Assembly: GCF_010389155.1 (NCBI RefSeq)
Contig: NC_057766.1
Coordinates: forward strand, 34,109,516 to 34,173,515
Length of the DNA stretch: 64,000 bases
Origin: Erigeron canadensis
Taxonomy: Eukaryota > Streptophyta > Magnoliopsida > Asterales > Asteraceae
Direction of reading: 5' to 3'
Below the pieces are notes generated by a model. The model was not told the DNA's origin, ran no database searches, and was given only the letters and a program-made list of their open reading frames with translations. The translations under genes were made by a program, and so were the position numbers. Each line of letters opens with the position of its first letter. Within the stretch, counting starts at the first letter, position 1. Positions 53,836 to 64,000 of the stretch are shown here, piece after piece.

Positions 53836-54701
53836 GTATACACACACACACATATCCCCTAAAACGTGGTCTTGAACCCAATATTCCCAAAAGATGTATG
53901 TAAAAATACTGTCCCTGATGATTTTAACACCAAACGTCTGAGCAGCATTATTGGTTTCGAATCAGATATAGAAACATAGATTTGTAAAAAGATTCCAAAT
54001 AGTTGCTCGAATCAAATATAGAGTTAAAAAGAAATGCTTACGTGTTGGTTTCCCGTTCGGTCGCGGCATTGAAGGAAAATCATTGGTGGGCTCATAGATG
54101 CTCGCCAAAGCAGGATCACTTGAAGAAAAAAGGATACATTAGACAGAGTATTGGTATAAATTAAGTTTAAAAAAATGGAATTTCACATACAACTCTCAGC
54201 TGATTGGCAGAAGATCCTTTTTCTTGTAGCAAGATGCAATCTTCTTAACAAAACTTTCAGCAAATAGAGACTCTGACTCGGACAGTTTGGTCTTCTTGGC
54301 CTCCCAAACCGCCTTTGATGCAACTGCTTGCTTGATAGCATTGTATAGAGTTAACGGAACTTTCTTCTGATCTTCTCCTATATCTTAAAGTTAAAAGTTA
54401 ATGATCAATCAAGTCTGATGCTATATCAAGGTAAAATACAAATATAATTATTAAGGATAATAATTTCAAACAAAAAAATAATAATCATACTGTTATTGAA
54501 GACTGAGAGGTTTGAACACGGAATGAGTGATGACAAGCCTGGAGACAAGAAAAAAAATATTTGTCATATATTCCCTGTTTAGTTATATGTATATGTTTGA
54601 TTTTTGGCCCCTTATAAACCCTGGGCCTGGTTTAACAAGCAATGGGTAAGTATGTAACATATAATATATACCTGAGGTTTCCTTGAGCTGCTGCCACAAG
54701 A

Positions 54702-54702
54702 C

Positions 54703-54768
<66 letters not shown>
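54702..54768. repeat. (ATA/TAA)n microsatellite, about 22 units
   Basis: An uninterrupted AAT-type triplet run in the intron directly upstream (on the minus strand) of the 19-base exon of copy A, where it forms part of the tract before the 3' splice site. Confidence 0.95.
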
Positions 54769-55152
54769 GTAAAAAATCCATTCATTCAATTCAACTATTA
54801 AATATATCAAAGTAATAATTTATATATAATAACCAACATTACAAACACCATATGAATAAATTGTATCCCGGTAATAATAGTACATAAAGATAATAATAAG
54901 ATGTTTGATGCTTACAGGAGGAGTGTTGCTACGACGACTCCGAGTATTGTAGGGATGATGAAGATAGTCCCTCTTACTGTTTGTTGTTAATTCAATCACC
55001 AAAATCACAGTCAAAATCACAATTTAACCTCAACCGTCATTACATCAAAAACATAATAAAAAGAAAAGAAGCTTTTGATTTGCAGTATCAATTTAATTAA
55101 TTTAGGTGTGTATATATATTAAATTAAATATATCTCACCGTTTTCTGTCCAT

Positions 55153-56175
55153 GACGACTGTGAAACCCTAAACTAAACTTTCTTTTCCTGCCTAATTCTG
55201 AATTTCTGATTTGCATACATATACTATATAATACTAAAAACCAACTTATTTTATACAAGAGATCATGCATAATGTACAACTATGTCTAATTTTTATTTCC
55301 CTACAATTTTTACCTTTTAACATACTAACCCACATAGTACAACTTTACACATCGAGTAATTTTTTATTTTACTTTCGTTTCTTTCATTTTTATCTTTTAT
55401 TTATGTTTTTTAACTTTTGGGTTCTTATGTGTTTATCATACAACTTCTATACATTACGATTTTACCTTGTATGTTCATATTAGAAAATAACTTGTATGTT
55501 CATTAGTTCATATATATACTTCAAAAACCATCTATTTCAAGTATTTTTCTAAAACCCAGAAACACCATGTCAACAAAAATATACAAAGAAAATCATTCTG
55601 ATGGAAGCTTATAACGAATTGAAGATATGCAACACAAAATATATTATATACTAAAAGAAACAATAGTTAAACTTTAATTGGTTATTGGCATTTCTTACTA
55701 GTGTTGTTAGGTAGTAAGGACTAGTTGACTATTATGGTAAAAAAATTTGTAGGTGTCAATATTTGGACATAGATCTTTAAATTTGACTATTATGGTAATT
55801 ATCCCATTATTATTTGCAAGTAAATGATGCATTTTTTATTTATTAAGGGGCAATTTAAAAACAACAATTGTAATTAAGCAAATCAACAAACTACATTTCC
55901 TCGGTCCAATTTACGTACAAAAAAGTACAATAGCATTTACGTTTTTGGTTTGCCAAGAAATATATTGTTGAACACTTGGTTACGATGTCTCCAAGGATTG
56001 GCATGTTACATATTTGGTTTGCCAAGAATTGTTCAACGAGCCATGAGCACGGGCCTTAAACCGACACGGCCCGACCCTCACCGGTCAAACCCAAAATACA
56101 AAATCACCCCTAGGTCAGCTAATGAAAACATGAAATAATGAAGACATGGCCTAACATGGTACCCTACAAGTAATG
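55153..56175. other. Spacer between the two cystatin-like genes
   Basis: AT-rich DNA with a telo-box AAACCCTAA at 55163-55171, ten bases upstream of the copy A start codon, likely in its leader. Nothing else is recognised; open frames at 55265-55483 and 55950-56138 lack family signal. Confidence 0.4.
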
Positions 56176-57764
56176 TCAACCAACTATGTCATTTGGGTCA
56201 TGGTAGTCATAACAACCATAAGTAAGTCCATACATGGGACTCCTACGACACATCCCAGTACGTTCAATGTCGGGCAGCCACAAACCTACACCTGCAGGTA
56301 AATTTTATCAGGTGCATAGATTAACAAAACATATTGTAGAAGAAAACCAGGTAATCAATTACCTGCATGAGAGGTTTTAAATCTGGATGCATGTCTGCGC
56401 CTACCTGCATTAAAGATAAGGCCTCAAGTCATCAAGCACCGAACAACAAAAGACCACCAGCTAATCAACAAGCTATCAAATTAAAGGGCAATTCATGGAT
56501 ACAAATGGTATGAGAACCTAGAGCAGATTCAGAAAACAGGTCAAAGCAAGAAAACTACACAACATCCCGTCATATTGCATACCATTTTCTATACCAATTA
56601 GGGCAAGCCTCCCCAATGTTTTTTGGCAGTCATCCTCAGTGCATATAACTACAGCTTCATAGATGCCACGAAAACCATCTTCATCACACACTATGATCAT
56701 CTTAAACGTATATAAATCATCCATTTTGTTGTATTTGCAATTTTTAACAGTAGGATCAGTGAGGCGCTTGTGGTTGCCTTTCTCGACATACTAACAGCAT
56801 TAAAACTATGTTTGTGTGAGTAAAAGTCAATGATAAATATAACAAATATAAAGAGAGTAGAATGTCTTAAAAGAGCAAATCAAGGAGAAAGGAATCATAC
56901 CGTTTCAAATGACACGTTAAAGCCATTCACAGCAAAGTCACCAATGACATTAACAAAAGGATGTTCAGTACTCAACGGGAAATTTTTACCCCAGCCATCA
57001 CCTTGTATGCTAGAAAACTGCCACACACATGAAATATGGAACGTGATAAACATGTCCAGTACATTTGCACACTAGAAAAGGGGATAAATATTAAAGCAAA
57101 AGAGAGATGAATATCGTGTATGTACATTCCGCTCGGCTAACTCCTTAAATTCCTCCCAACTTGTACGCTCATAATCTTTCAAGGGAACAAAGTCTACTTC
57201 AGGTTTCGAAGATATGATGCAAATATAAGAATCACGGTATGAACCATCTTCACGCACTGAAAAGGAAAACCTAACATTAGCTTACAAGTTTTGATTATGA
57301 ATTGAGATATATCATAGAGACATAGAATATATATATTCGGGAAGGAAATGATAAAAATGAGGGAAAAGAATTGCATACCTATTGGCTTCCCATTCTGCAG
57401 TAGCATTGAAGGAAAGGCGTCCTTTGGCTCATGAGTGCTGGCAATAGCCGGATCGCTTATAAAAAAGGATACGTTATACACAGAGTATTAGTATTTAGTA
57501 CAATTTAAGCTACGATAAAGGAGGTAACTAATTAAAAGCTTGTAGAGTAGAAGTTTAAAAGGACGAATTGCACATACTATTTCCAGTTAGGGGACAAAAG
57601 ATTTTTCCTTTTGTAGCAATCAGCAATACGGTTAACAAATTTCTCAGCAAAATTCAACTGTAACCGAGAATAATCGTTCTTCTTAGCCTCCCAAAACTTT
57701 CTGGCCGCAATTGCTTGCTTAATGGAATTATATAAAGTCAAGGGAACTTTCTTCTCGGGTTCTC
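56176..57764 (-). CDS. Cystatin-superfamily-like protein gene, copy B (5' exons missing)
   Basis: Seven exons match exons 5-11 of copy A: 57764-57578, 57455-57379, 57256-57126, 57017-56901, 56790-56583, 56404-56363 and 56291-56176. Five exon lengths and all phases equal copy A up to the small basic exon (42 versus 39 bases). All frames are open (about 292 codons). It has VIGDFAVNGFN, VCDEDGFRGIYEAVVIC, a basic exon RRRHASRFKTS, and the end GLWLPDIERTGMCRR and YGCYDYHDPND. The first visible exon begins after a good acceptor (ATATAG/GAGAAC), but no counterpart of copy A exons 1-4 occurs upstream, where the FAR1 pseudogene starts within 700 bases. The ATG at 57798 runs in frame across that acceptor and could serve as a substitute start (MMIISSLLQYIGEPEKK). 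It is thus either a truncated duplicate or a gene with a new start. Function unknown. Confidence 0.6.
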
Positions 57765-58439
57765 CTATATATTGAAGTAAAGATGAGATAATCATCATTC
57801 AATTCCAACTCTATATCAAGGTAACATATAATGTATGTATATATATTTATATTTTAGCAAGTAACATATATACTCCATATAGTTAATTCCCTACAGCTTC
57901 GTAGAGTTAACTCCCTGCATAAACTTCTTTAAAATATAAAATCCTATCACTTAAAATAAATTGAATTTTTCCAGGTTCTCCTAGTTAACCGTCAACTAAA
58001 AAGTGTGCTTTTTTATAGAAAAAAAAATCCGCAAATTTTCTTGCCAAGTTAAAAACCAAAAACATAATTCCCAAAATAAGAGGTTTAACATATCTAATAG
58101 TCAAATTTATACATTTTGCTTTATGTTTGTTATTCTCGTCTTGACCATCAAATAGTAAGTTTTATTATATACGGCTAATTCAACCAATGGGGAGGAAATA
58201 CTAACAAGTTACATGAATCTTTTGATAGATATACCAATAAACAAAGATAGACGTAGATCAGGTTTGACTACTTTTTCATTATTCATTTTGTTTAGTATAT
58301 ATTTCTAGTTGTTTACTTTTTGATATCTTTAATCAGATCAAAACGAGCTCAAGAATGAACATAAACATACATAACTAACATTTATGTTTGGTATTAATTT
58401 ATTGTTGTAGTTTACTTTTGGATGTCTCTAATTAGATGA
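57765..58439. other. AT-rich spacer upstream of copy B
   Basis: No exon of the cystatin-like family and no other gene was found here. Confidence 0.4.
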
Positions 58440-58568
58440 TCTCAATGATGAATATCAACATACTTTAACTGACGATATCGATAGCAACGATTGTCTAGTA
58501 CAAAATGAAGACGACACAAACAAAACCAAATTTTTTGATGATGCATACAAATTTTATGATGAATATGG

Positions 58569-58742
58569 GGATTGGGATCCTCTAAAGTTAAAAAATAAAG
58601 TTAGGGATTTTGAGTCTTGACCCTTGGATTAAAATCAAGGGCTAAGATTCAAACATGATTTTTGAATCTTGACCCATCCAAAGGTCATGATCACCCCGAC
58701 TTCACTAATAAAGTTGTTTCCAACTTTAGAGGATTTTCATCC
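58569..58742. mobile_element. Mutator-type MITE, 174 bp, perfect 9-bp target duplication
   Basis: The flanks are TGAATATGG at 58560-58568 and TGAATATGG at 58743-58751. The ends GGATTGGGATCCTCTAAAG and CTTTAGAGGATTTTCATCC are inverted repeats, with TTGATTTTAATCC-type words at the centre as in the MITE near 8713. A 9-bp duplication fits the Mutator superfamily. Confidence 0.88.
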
Positions 58743-59828
58743 TGAATATGGTGTAGTTAAAGGTTTTAGTATTCCAAAGTTTCAAGCTTATAAACGTAGG
58801 GGCACAAACGAAGTTTACAAGAGGTCATTTGTGTGTAACAAACAAGGTTTTAACTTTTAAAACTATGAATGACAAAAGACAATCTGAAGATGTGCAACGT
58901 GTGGTATTATACAAACTGGTTACAAGACAATGATACAAGTTACATTGTCAAAACAAGGAAAATAGGTAGCCGACAAGTTTATTAATGGAACATAATCATC
59001 CTTGATCCCCCATCAGAAGTACTATCGCAATATATTTCATCGTACCAATGAATGTAAAGATGTTGTAATTGTATTGTCAAAAGCAGGTTTAAAACCCTCT
59101 CAGATCATAGAGAAAGTGAAGATTATAAGCAACCAAGAGTTCAATGCTTTAACTTTGTCAGCAACTATGTTATCAATTTCGGTGGTATACCGGTGGTATA
59201 CCAGATTTCGGATGGTTGACACAATTTCGGTTTCATATACCGGTTTCGGTTTCGTTTCTGGGAAAACCGGTGGTATTGACCGAAATTTGACCTTTTCTAT
59301 TTCGGTATTTTCGGTGGTTTTACCGTTTTTTTTTTTTGGGCCTAATTTAATAACATTCAGGTTCTTTTTTTCTTTTTTATGGCCCATTATCAATTAAACA
59401 CGTGAGTAAAGAAACCCACCCAAATAAAACAACCTAAACCTAATCTCTTAACAAAAAAAAGCCACGATCAAATTTTACAATCAAGCAACAGAGTGAGTGA
59501 GTGACTGACAACCGCCGGGACTTCAAGCAGCAGCAGCGCCTTCAATCAAGCCCACCAGGTATTTTTTCTATGTTATTTTCTATCTTAATTTCTATTTTGT
59601 AAAGCAGAGCATCTTATTTTCTTTCTTTATAGTTTCTATCATATTTATTTAGTTATTTTCTATCAATCTATCTTAAATTTTTTATTTAAATAAGCAGTAA
59701 CATATGTTTCTTTTTATCTTATTTAGTTATTAACTTATTTATATGGCTAATTGTATAATATAAATGGCTATTTAGTAATTGCAAATTTGCAATTTGTTTT
59801 TGGTAGGCACTAGGCAGTAGGGTTGATT

Positions 59829-62603
59829 ATGACCGGTGACAATGGTTCAACAACTCCATCTTCTCATGCATCTGTAAACCCGTCAAACACTAATACTGAT
59901 ACAATGTCATCCGAAGGGAATAGAAGATGTGTGAATAAAGATATAGGATGGGAATGGGGACAGCAGCTAGACCCCAATAAAAAGCATATCATTTCATGCA
60001 AGTTATGTGGTAAGAAGATAAGTGGAGGAGGAATTACATGACTGAAGCAACACCTAACTCATACTGTAGGAGAAGTTTCGGGCTGTGAAAAAGTGACTGT
60101 GGAAATTCAGAAAAAAGTATTGGCATCAATGAGAGAAAAAGATCAAACACAATTAGAAAAAAAGAGAAACAGAGAGATACTTAAATCATATGCGGCTGAT
60201 TATTCTGAAGTAAAAGAGGGTAACGAAGCCGAAGTTGATGATGATGTTCTAGAAGTTGTATCAAAAGGAAGTGCTTCAAAGAAAAATAAATTTGTAGGTC
60301 CTAGCAACACCAGAGGTCCGATGGATATTCTGTTTAATACAAATCTTGAAAAAACAAAACAAACTTCATTGGATAGAAATAATCCAATAAAAGAAAAGTT
60401 AAAGATGAGAGCTTGGGACAAATTTGCAACTTGGGCTTATTCTGTTGGTTTACCTTTCAATGTCGTGCATGACGATGGTTTCCAAGATTTCATCAATGCT
60501 GTTGGGGATTATGGAAGAGGTATTTAAGTGCTATTAAGATTTATTGGTTATTAATTATTAGTCAAGTACTCAAGTATTGTAACTATTATTAAGATTTATT
60601 AGTTAATTAATTAATTGTTAGGTATGCCAGCTCCATCGTATCACAATATCCGAGTCACATTGTTGAAAAGTCGTTTAGAAGAAACGAAAAAATTTGTGGA
60701 ATCATTTAGGCCACATTGGAAAGAATATAAGTGTAGCATTATGTCTGATTTCTGGACCGACGGGAAAGGAAGGTGTTTGATAAACTTCTTAGTTAGTTGT
60801 CCTCTTGGAACAATTTTCTTGGATTCAATTGATGCGTCACAACATGTGAAGAATGCTAATTTGATTATAGATATGATTAATGAGGTTATAGAAGCTGTTG
60901 GAGAGGCGAATATTGATCAGGTAGTTTTATTTGAATACATTGAACTACTTCAAAGACTTGTATTTATTTACGACATGTGAGCTTACTTTTTGTTACAATT
61001 ATAGTTCATCACAGATAACGGGTCATACTTCAAAGCTGCTGGAAAGATTTTAGAAGAACAACACCCTAAGATGTTTTGGACTCCTTGTGCAGCACACTGT
61101 GTAAACCTCATGATTCAAGATGTAGGTGAGAAAATACCGAAGATAAAGAACACTTTGGCTGATGCAAAAGAAATTGTGAACTTCATTTACAACCATGGAA
61201 GGATACTTAACATGATGAGGCAGTTGACAAAAGGCAGGGAGCTACACAGGTCTTGTGTGACTAGGTTTGCAACCCAGTTTTATACCATTCAGAGTATTCA
61301 TGAAAATCGACATCATATTCAAGTGTTGTTTGTTTCTCAAGAGTGGAGGAAAAGTGATTTTGCAAAAAACCCTCGTGGGAAGAACGTCGAGCGAATAGTT
61401 GCAAGAACAGATTTTTGGGACAACATATACCTAGCTTGTCGAGTGTTAGCTCCTATGGTGGATGTGGTAAGATTGGTTGATACAGAAGAAAAGCCATCTA
61501 TGGGCTACATATGGGATGCTATGGACAGAGTGAAGAGTCAGATCCGAAAAAATGTAGCTGATGATGATAGATTGGTCAATAAAGTTTTGGGTATGATTCA
61601 ATCAAGATGGTCTGACCAACTTTATCATCCATTACATGCAGGTAGTAAGTAGTAACTTTATATATAATATATGTTATTTTATAAGTTATAACTAATCTAA
61701 TATGATTTTAAGTTAATTTTAACTTCAACGTGCAGCCGCATGTTATCTGAACCCGGCTATCTTTCATGGGGAAAATGGTGTGTGCATACAAAGTCATAGG
61801 GAACTAATTACGGGCCTTTATAATGCTATTGACCGTCTTGTGCCCGATGAGGATGAGAATGATATAGTGAGGGCTGAGTTAAATCATTACATTGATTCAA
61901 ATCACCAATTTGGATCTGCGGCTGCTATAAGGGCTAGAACAAAAGTTGCACCATGTAAGTATATTTACTAATCCAAATTGCTAAATATTTCATTAGATCA
62001 CTCAATTTGAATTTCTTTTTAAAATGTAGATATATGGTGGCGTAGTTATGGGATCGACACTCCTTACCTCCAAGAGTTTGCTATTAGTGTCCTTAGCCAA
62101 ACTTGTAGTGCTTCACCGTGTGAACGCAATTGGAGTACATTTGACAATGTAAGTTTTTGACTTTTTTTATAGGTAAATAGAATCTGTATTTATTAACTAA
62201 CTTGTTTATTCTTTATATTCAGTTACATTCAAAGAAAAGAAATCGACTTTTACAACAAAAACTCAATGACCTTGTATACATTCAATACAACACAAGGTTA
62301 CAGAAGCGTTTCAACTCGTTAAAAAGCAACAAATCTTTGGATCCTATTTTGTTGAGAGACGTTGATGAAAATGATGACTGGATTATACCAACCGAAGAAG
62401 AGCTTGAAGAGTTTGTTGATGGTACCGATGGTCTTCTTTGGTCGGTTGCCCAGGAGGCAATGGGAGGAAACGAAGATGTTGGGCCAAGTCTTAGGAGCAA
62501 AAGATCGCGCTACAAAGATGATGATGAACATGAGGATAATACTGTGGTTGATGTAGATGCCTTGGCTGATGTGGACTCAGAGGAAGAATTTCAAGATTTG
62601 TGA
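59829..62603 (+). pseudogene. hAT transposase (BED zinc finger, DUF659, hAT dimerisation domain), one internal stop
   Basis: Six exons, 59829-60519, 60622-60920, 61005-61641, 61736-61954, 62030-62148 and 62223-62603, join in phase to 782 codons. The N-terminal BED finger shows CKLCGKKISGGGIT, a stop, then LKQHLTH. The DUF659 region contains FNTNLEKTK, MRAWDKFATWAYSVGLPFN and, near the catalytic core, SDFWTDGKGRCLINFLV and TDNGSYFKAAG. CAAHCVNLMIQD follows. The C-terminal dimerisation domain shows WWRSYG, LSQTCSASPCERNWSTFDN and LHSKKRNRL, ending in an acidic tail. The only defect is TGA at 60039-60041 (codon 71), exactly where the family has Arg (GGITRLKQHL). A CGA-to-TGA change at a methylatable CpG explains it. 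The enzyme would cut and paste its own element and relatives. Confidence 0.9.
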
Positions 62604-62639
62604 TTTCAGTTAGTATGACTTTATTAGACTATCAGTTCA

Positions 62640-62990
62640 ATGTTTGCTGCTCAGTGTTTTGTAATCTGCAGTTCTGCTTTTCTGTTTCATGTAGACATTC
62701 TGTTTTCTGCTTTCAGGATTCTGCTTTTTCGTTTCATGTAGACATTCTATTTTCTGTTTTCTGCTTTCAGAATTCTGTTTTCAGTTTTCTGTTTTCTGCT
62801 TTCAGAAATCTGTTTTCAGTTTTCTGTTTTCTGCTTTCAGAATTCTGTATTCTGTTTTCTGCTTTCTGAAGTCTGTATTTCAGTAATTTGAATTCTGTTT
62901 TCAGCAATCTGAATATGTTTTCTGTTTTTCAGCAATCTGTTTTGTGTTTACAGCAATCTGTTTTCTGTTTCAGTGCTTCAGCACTTCCAG
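62640..62990. repeat. T-rich imperfect tandem array in the hAT 3' region
   Basis: A unit of about 20 bases, TTCTGTTTTCTGCTTTCAGAA, quoted in two halves TTCTGTTTTC and TGCTTTCAGAA, recurs many times with changes (later ...CAGCAATCTG). The open frames across it are by-products of the repeat. Confidence 0.8.
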
Positions 62991-64000
62991 GTTTCATCTT
63001 TTTCTTATTATTTATGTATATACATCTATATATATATATAATTATATATAATGTAATATTAATAATATTAATTACCGGAATACCACCAAAATACCATCCG
63101 AAATTTCGTATACCGGTCCTTGAACGAAACACCGAAATACCAGTTCTTAACTACTTAGGTCAGCAATGATAGAAGAAAAAATATATAAGCAAAGAATGTC
63201 GATGTATTGTCATGCCTTTTCAAAATAAAAGGATGAACTAGAAGAGTATTTTTACTTTCGATGGAGCACTGGCAAACGTGTGGACGGGAGATCAAGAACA
63301 TCGTATTGTCAATATTTTTGGATGATGTAGTCTTAGATGTGACTTATAAGACAAAGAGATATAGTTTGCTCTTTCCTCCATGGAATGAATCATCATGGTC
63401 AAAGTATTTTATTTGGAGGCACATTGATGAAAAATGAAACCATGTCAACATTTACATGGTTATTTGAGCAATTTTCAAAAGGTATGCACGAGTCACTAAC
63501 TCACCATCAATTTCTATCATAACTGATCAAGATTTGCTATTAGTAAAGCATTTGATAAGGTTTTCTCGAATAGGAGACATCAATTTTGTGCTTGGCATCT
63601 TCAACCATTGCGATCTTGATTTCGTGATTTTGAAGTTACATATAGTCAATAGGTAAGAAGTAAGAAAGCTGAAGATTCTGAAAAATAAAAATGGGATGAA
63701 ATAAAAGAGACGTACAACATAGAATACGATATTTGGTTGGGCAAAATGTATGCGTTACGTAATTATCATATTAAAGCATAGTTAATAGATATACTTTTTA
63801 CAAGATGAGAAGTAGTCTAAGTGAAAGCATAAACTTATTTTTGATGGTTATTTGAACTCAAACGATGCCAAATGACTTGTGATACAATATGATAAAGTTG
63901 TTTATTCACGAAGAGGTGTTGAAGAAGACAAAGATCACGGAACATCAAATTCAAAGCCAACCCTTCATAGTGATCATCCTATTGAACCGACTGCAAACAA

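Larger units (their letters stand above)
50034..55152 (-). pseudogene. Cystatin-superfamily-like protein gene, copy A (early in-frame stop)
   Basis: Eleven exons can be joined with no phase conflict: 55152-55139, 54976-54916, 54690-54672, 54538-54491, 54377-54191, 54118-54042, 51717-51587, 51476-51360, 51242-51035, 50844-50806 and 50149-50034 (339 codons). The first exons encode basic, Ser/Arg-rich sequence (NTRSRRSNTPP). About residues 204-255 look like a cystatin fold: VIGNFAVNGFN resembles the cystatin helix signature (xFAVxEYN), and WCDEDGFRGIYEAVVAC resembles the later strands. The QxVxG loop that blocks papain-type proteases is not seen, so inhibition is not implied. A small basic exon (KVRRASKSKRS) and a conserved end (GLWLPDI, GMCRR, YGGYDYRDPN) follow. 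Codon 108 (54196-54198) is TGA in the frame that copy B keeps open. Either the copy is dead or only a 107-residue protein is made. Confidence 0.65.
59165..63158 (+). mobile_element. Near-autonomous hAT transposon, 3994 bp, perfect 8-bp target duplication
   Basis: GTCAGCAA occurs at 59157-59164 and again at 63159-63166. The termini are CTATGTTATCAA and (reverse complement of the right end) CTAAGTAGTTAA, weak inverted repeats. Subterminal DNA is rich in TTTCGGTGGTATACCGG words, in both orientations, probably transposase-binding sites. The transposase gene fills 59829-62603. The element lies inside the FAR1-like pseudogene. Confidence 0.9.
58440..64000 (+). pseudogene. FAR1/FRS-like (MULE transposase-derived) pseudogene, broken by two insertions, runs off the window
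   Basis: Three parts are seen: 58440-58568, 58743-59164 and 63159-64000. The first two, joined at the MITE target duplication, read FFDDAYKFYDEYGVVKGFS and YKRSFVCNKQGF, the FAR1 DNA-binding (WRKY-GCM1-type) domain. EHNHPL-like sequence follows with frameshifts. After the hAT comes the MULE domain: VVLDVTYKTKRYSLLF, SIITDQD and, shifted, a CLWH-like block, then SLSESINLFFDGYLNSND and IEPTANK near the window end. FRS proteins act as transcription factors in light signalling and descend from Mutator-like transposases. Several stops and frameshifts outside the insertions show it was already decaying. The end lies outside the window. Confidence 0.75.

Noticed and set aside
54583..54810. Poly-Tyr open frame
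   Set aside because: It is a translation of the AAT-type microsatellite.
59100..59393. 97-codon minus-strand frame at the hAT left end
   Set aside because: It is the complement of the subterminal repeats; the K/T/P richness comes from the repeated words.
62600..62869. Phe/Ser/Cys-rich open frame after the hAT transposase
   Set aside because: It is a translation of the TTCTG-based tandem array.

Overview
The window is nuclear DNA of a eudicot plant. Genes are split by GT-AG introns, most of the sequence is AT-rich and non-coding, and small DNA transposons are dense. A composite-family plant would fit, but that is only a guess. If memory of the Arabidopsis gene order is right, the NOI/RIN4-like gene, the GT92 gene and AUGMIN6 echo a small block on Arabidopsis chromosome 5 (around At5g40645, At5g40720 and At5g40740). 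The window may therefore keep an old gene order that has been stretched by transposons.

Left part (1-32 kb), the gene-bearing half. It holds a three-exon NOI/RIN4-family gene (1089-1531, +), a two-exon GT92 glycosyltransferase (6052-8055, +), a U1 snRNA gene with plant USE and TATA elements (12585-12823, +), a PIF/Harbinger transposase with one internal stop (13667-15053, -), a PP2A B56-type B' subunit (17500-21757, -) and the twelve-exon AUGMIN subunit 6 gene (25530-31467, -). Between them lie short Helitrons, MITEs, a 701-bp hAT derivative with target duplication, and a long hairpin.

Middle part (32-50 kb), a graveyard. An unrecognised gene (33677-37113) is split by a 2.25-kb non-autonomous hAT. 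That hAT contains a long-TIR Mutator-like element carrying a piece of a COI1-like F-box gene. Beyond it are a Helitron, two MITEs, a cysteine-protease fragment and a duplicated, frameshifted receptor-like kinase pseudogene.

Right part (50-64 kb). Two tandem paralogues (-) encode a protein whose core resembles a cystatin domain. One is complete at the 5' end but has an early stop; the other is open but lacks the 5' exons. A Helitron end sits in the long intron of the first. The window closes with a FAR1/FRS (MULE-derived) pseudogene broken first by a Mutator-type MITE (9-bp duplication) and then by a 4-kb hAT with a nearly intact 781-codon transposase (8-bp duplication).

No operon, CRISPR or prokaryotic feature is present. 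The most noteworthy items are the three-level nest at 33.7-37.1 kb, the cystatin-like pair, the U1 gene with an altered 5' end, and the hairpin at 23.9 kb whose loop repeats its own left flank. Exon borders were set by hand from splice signals, reading phase and family knowledge.
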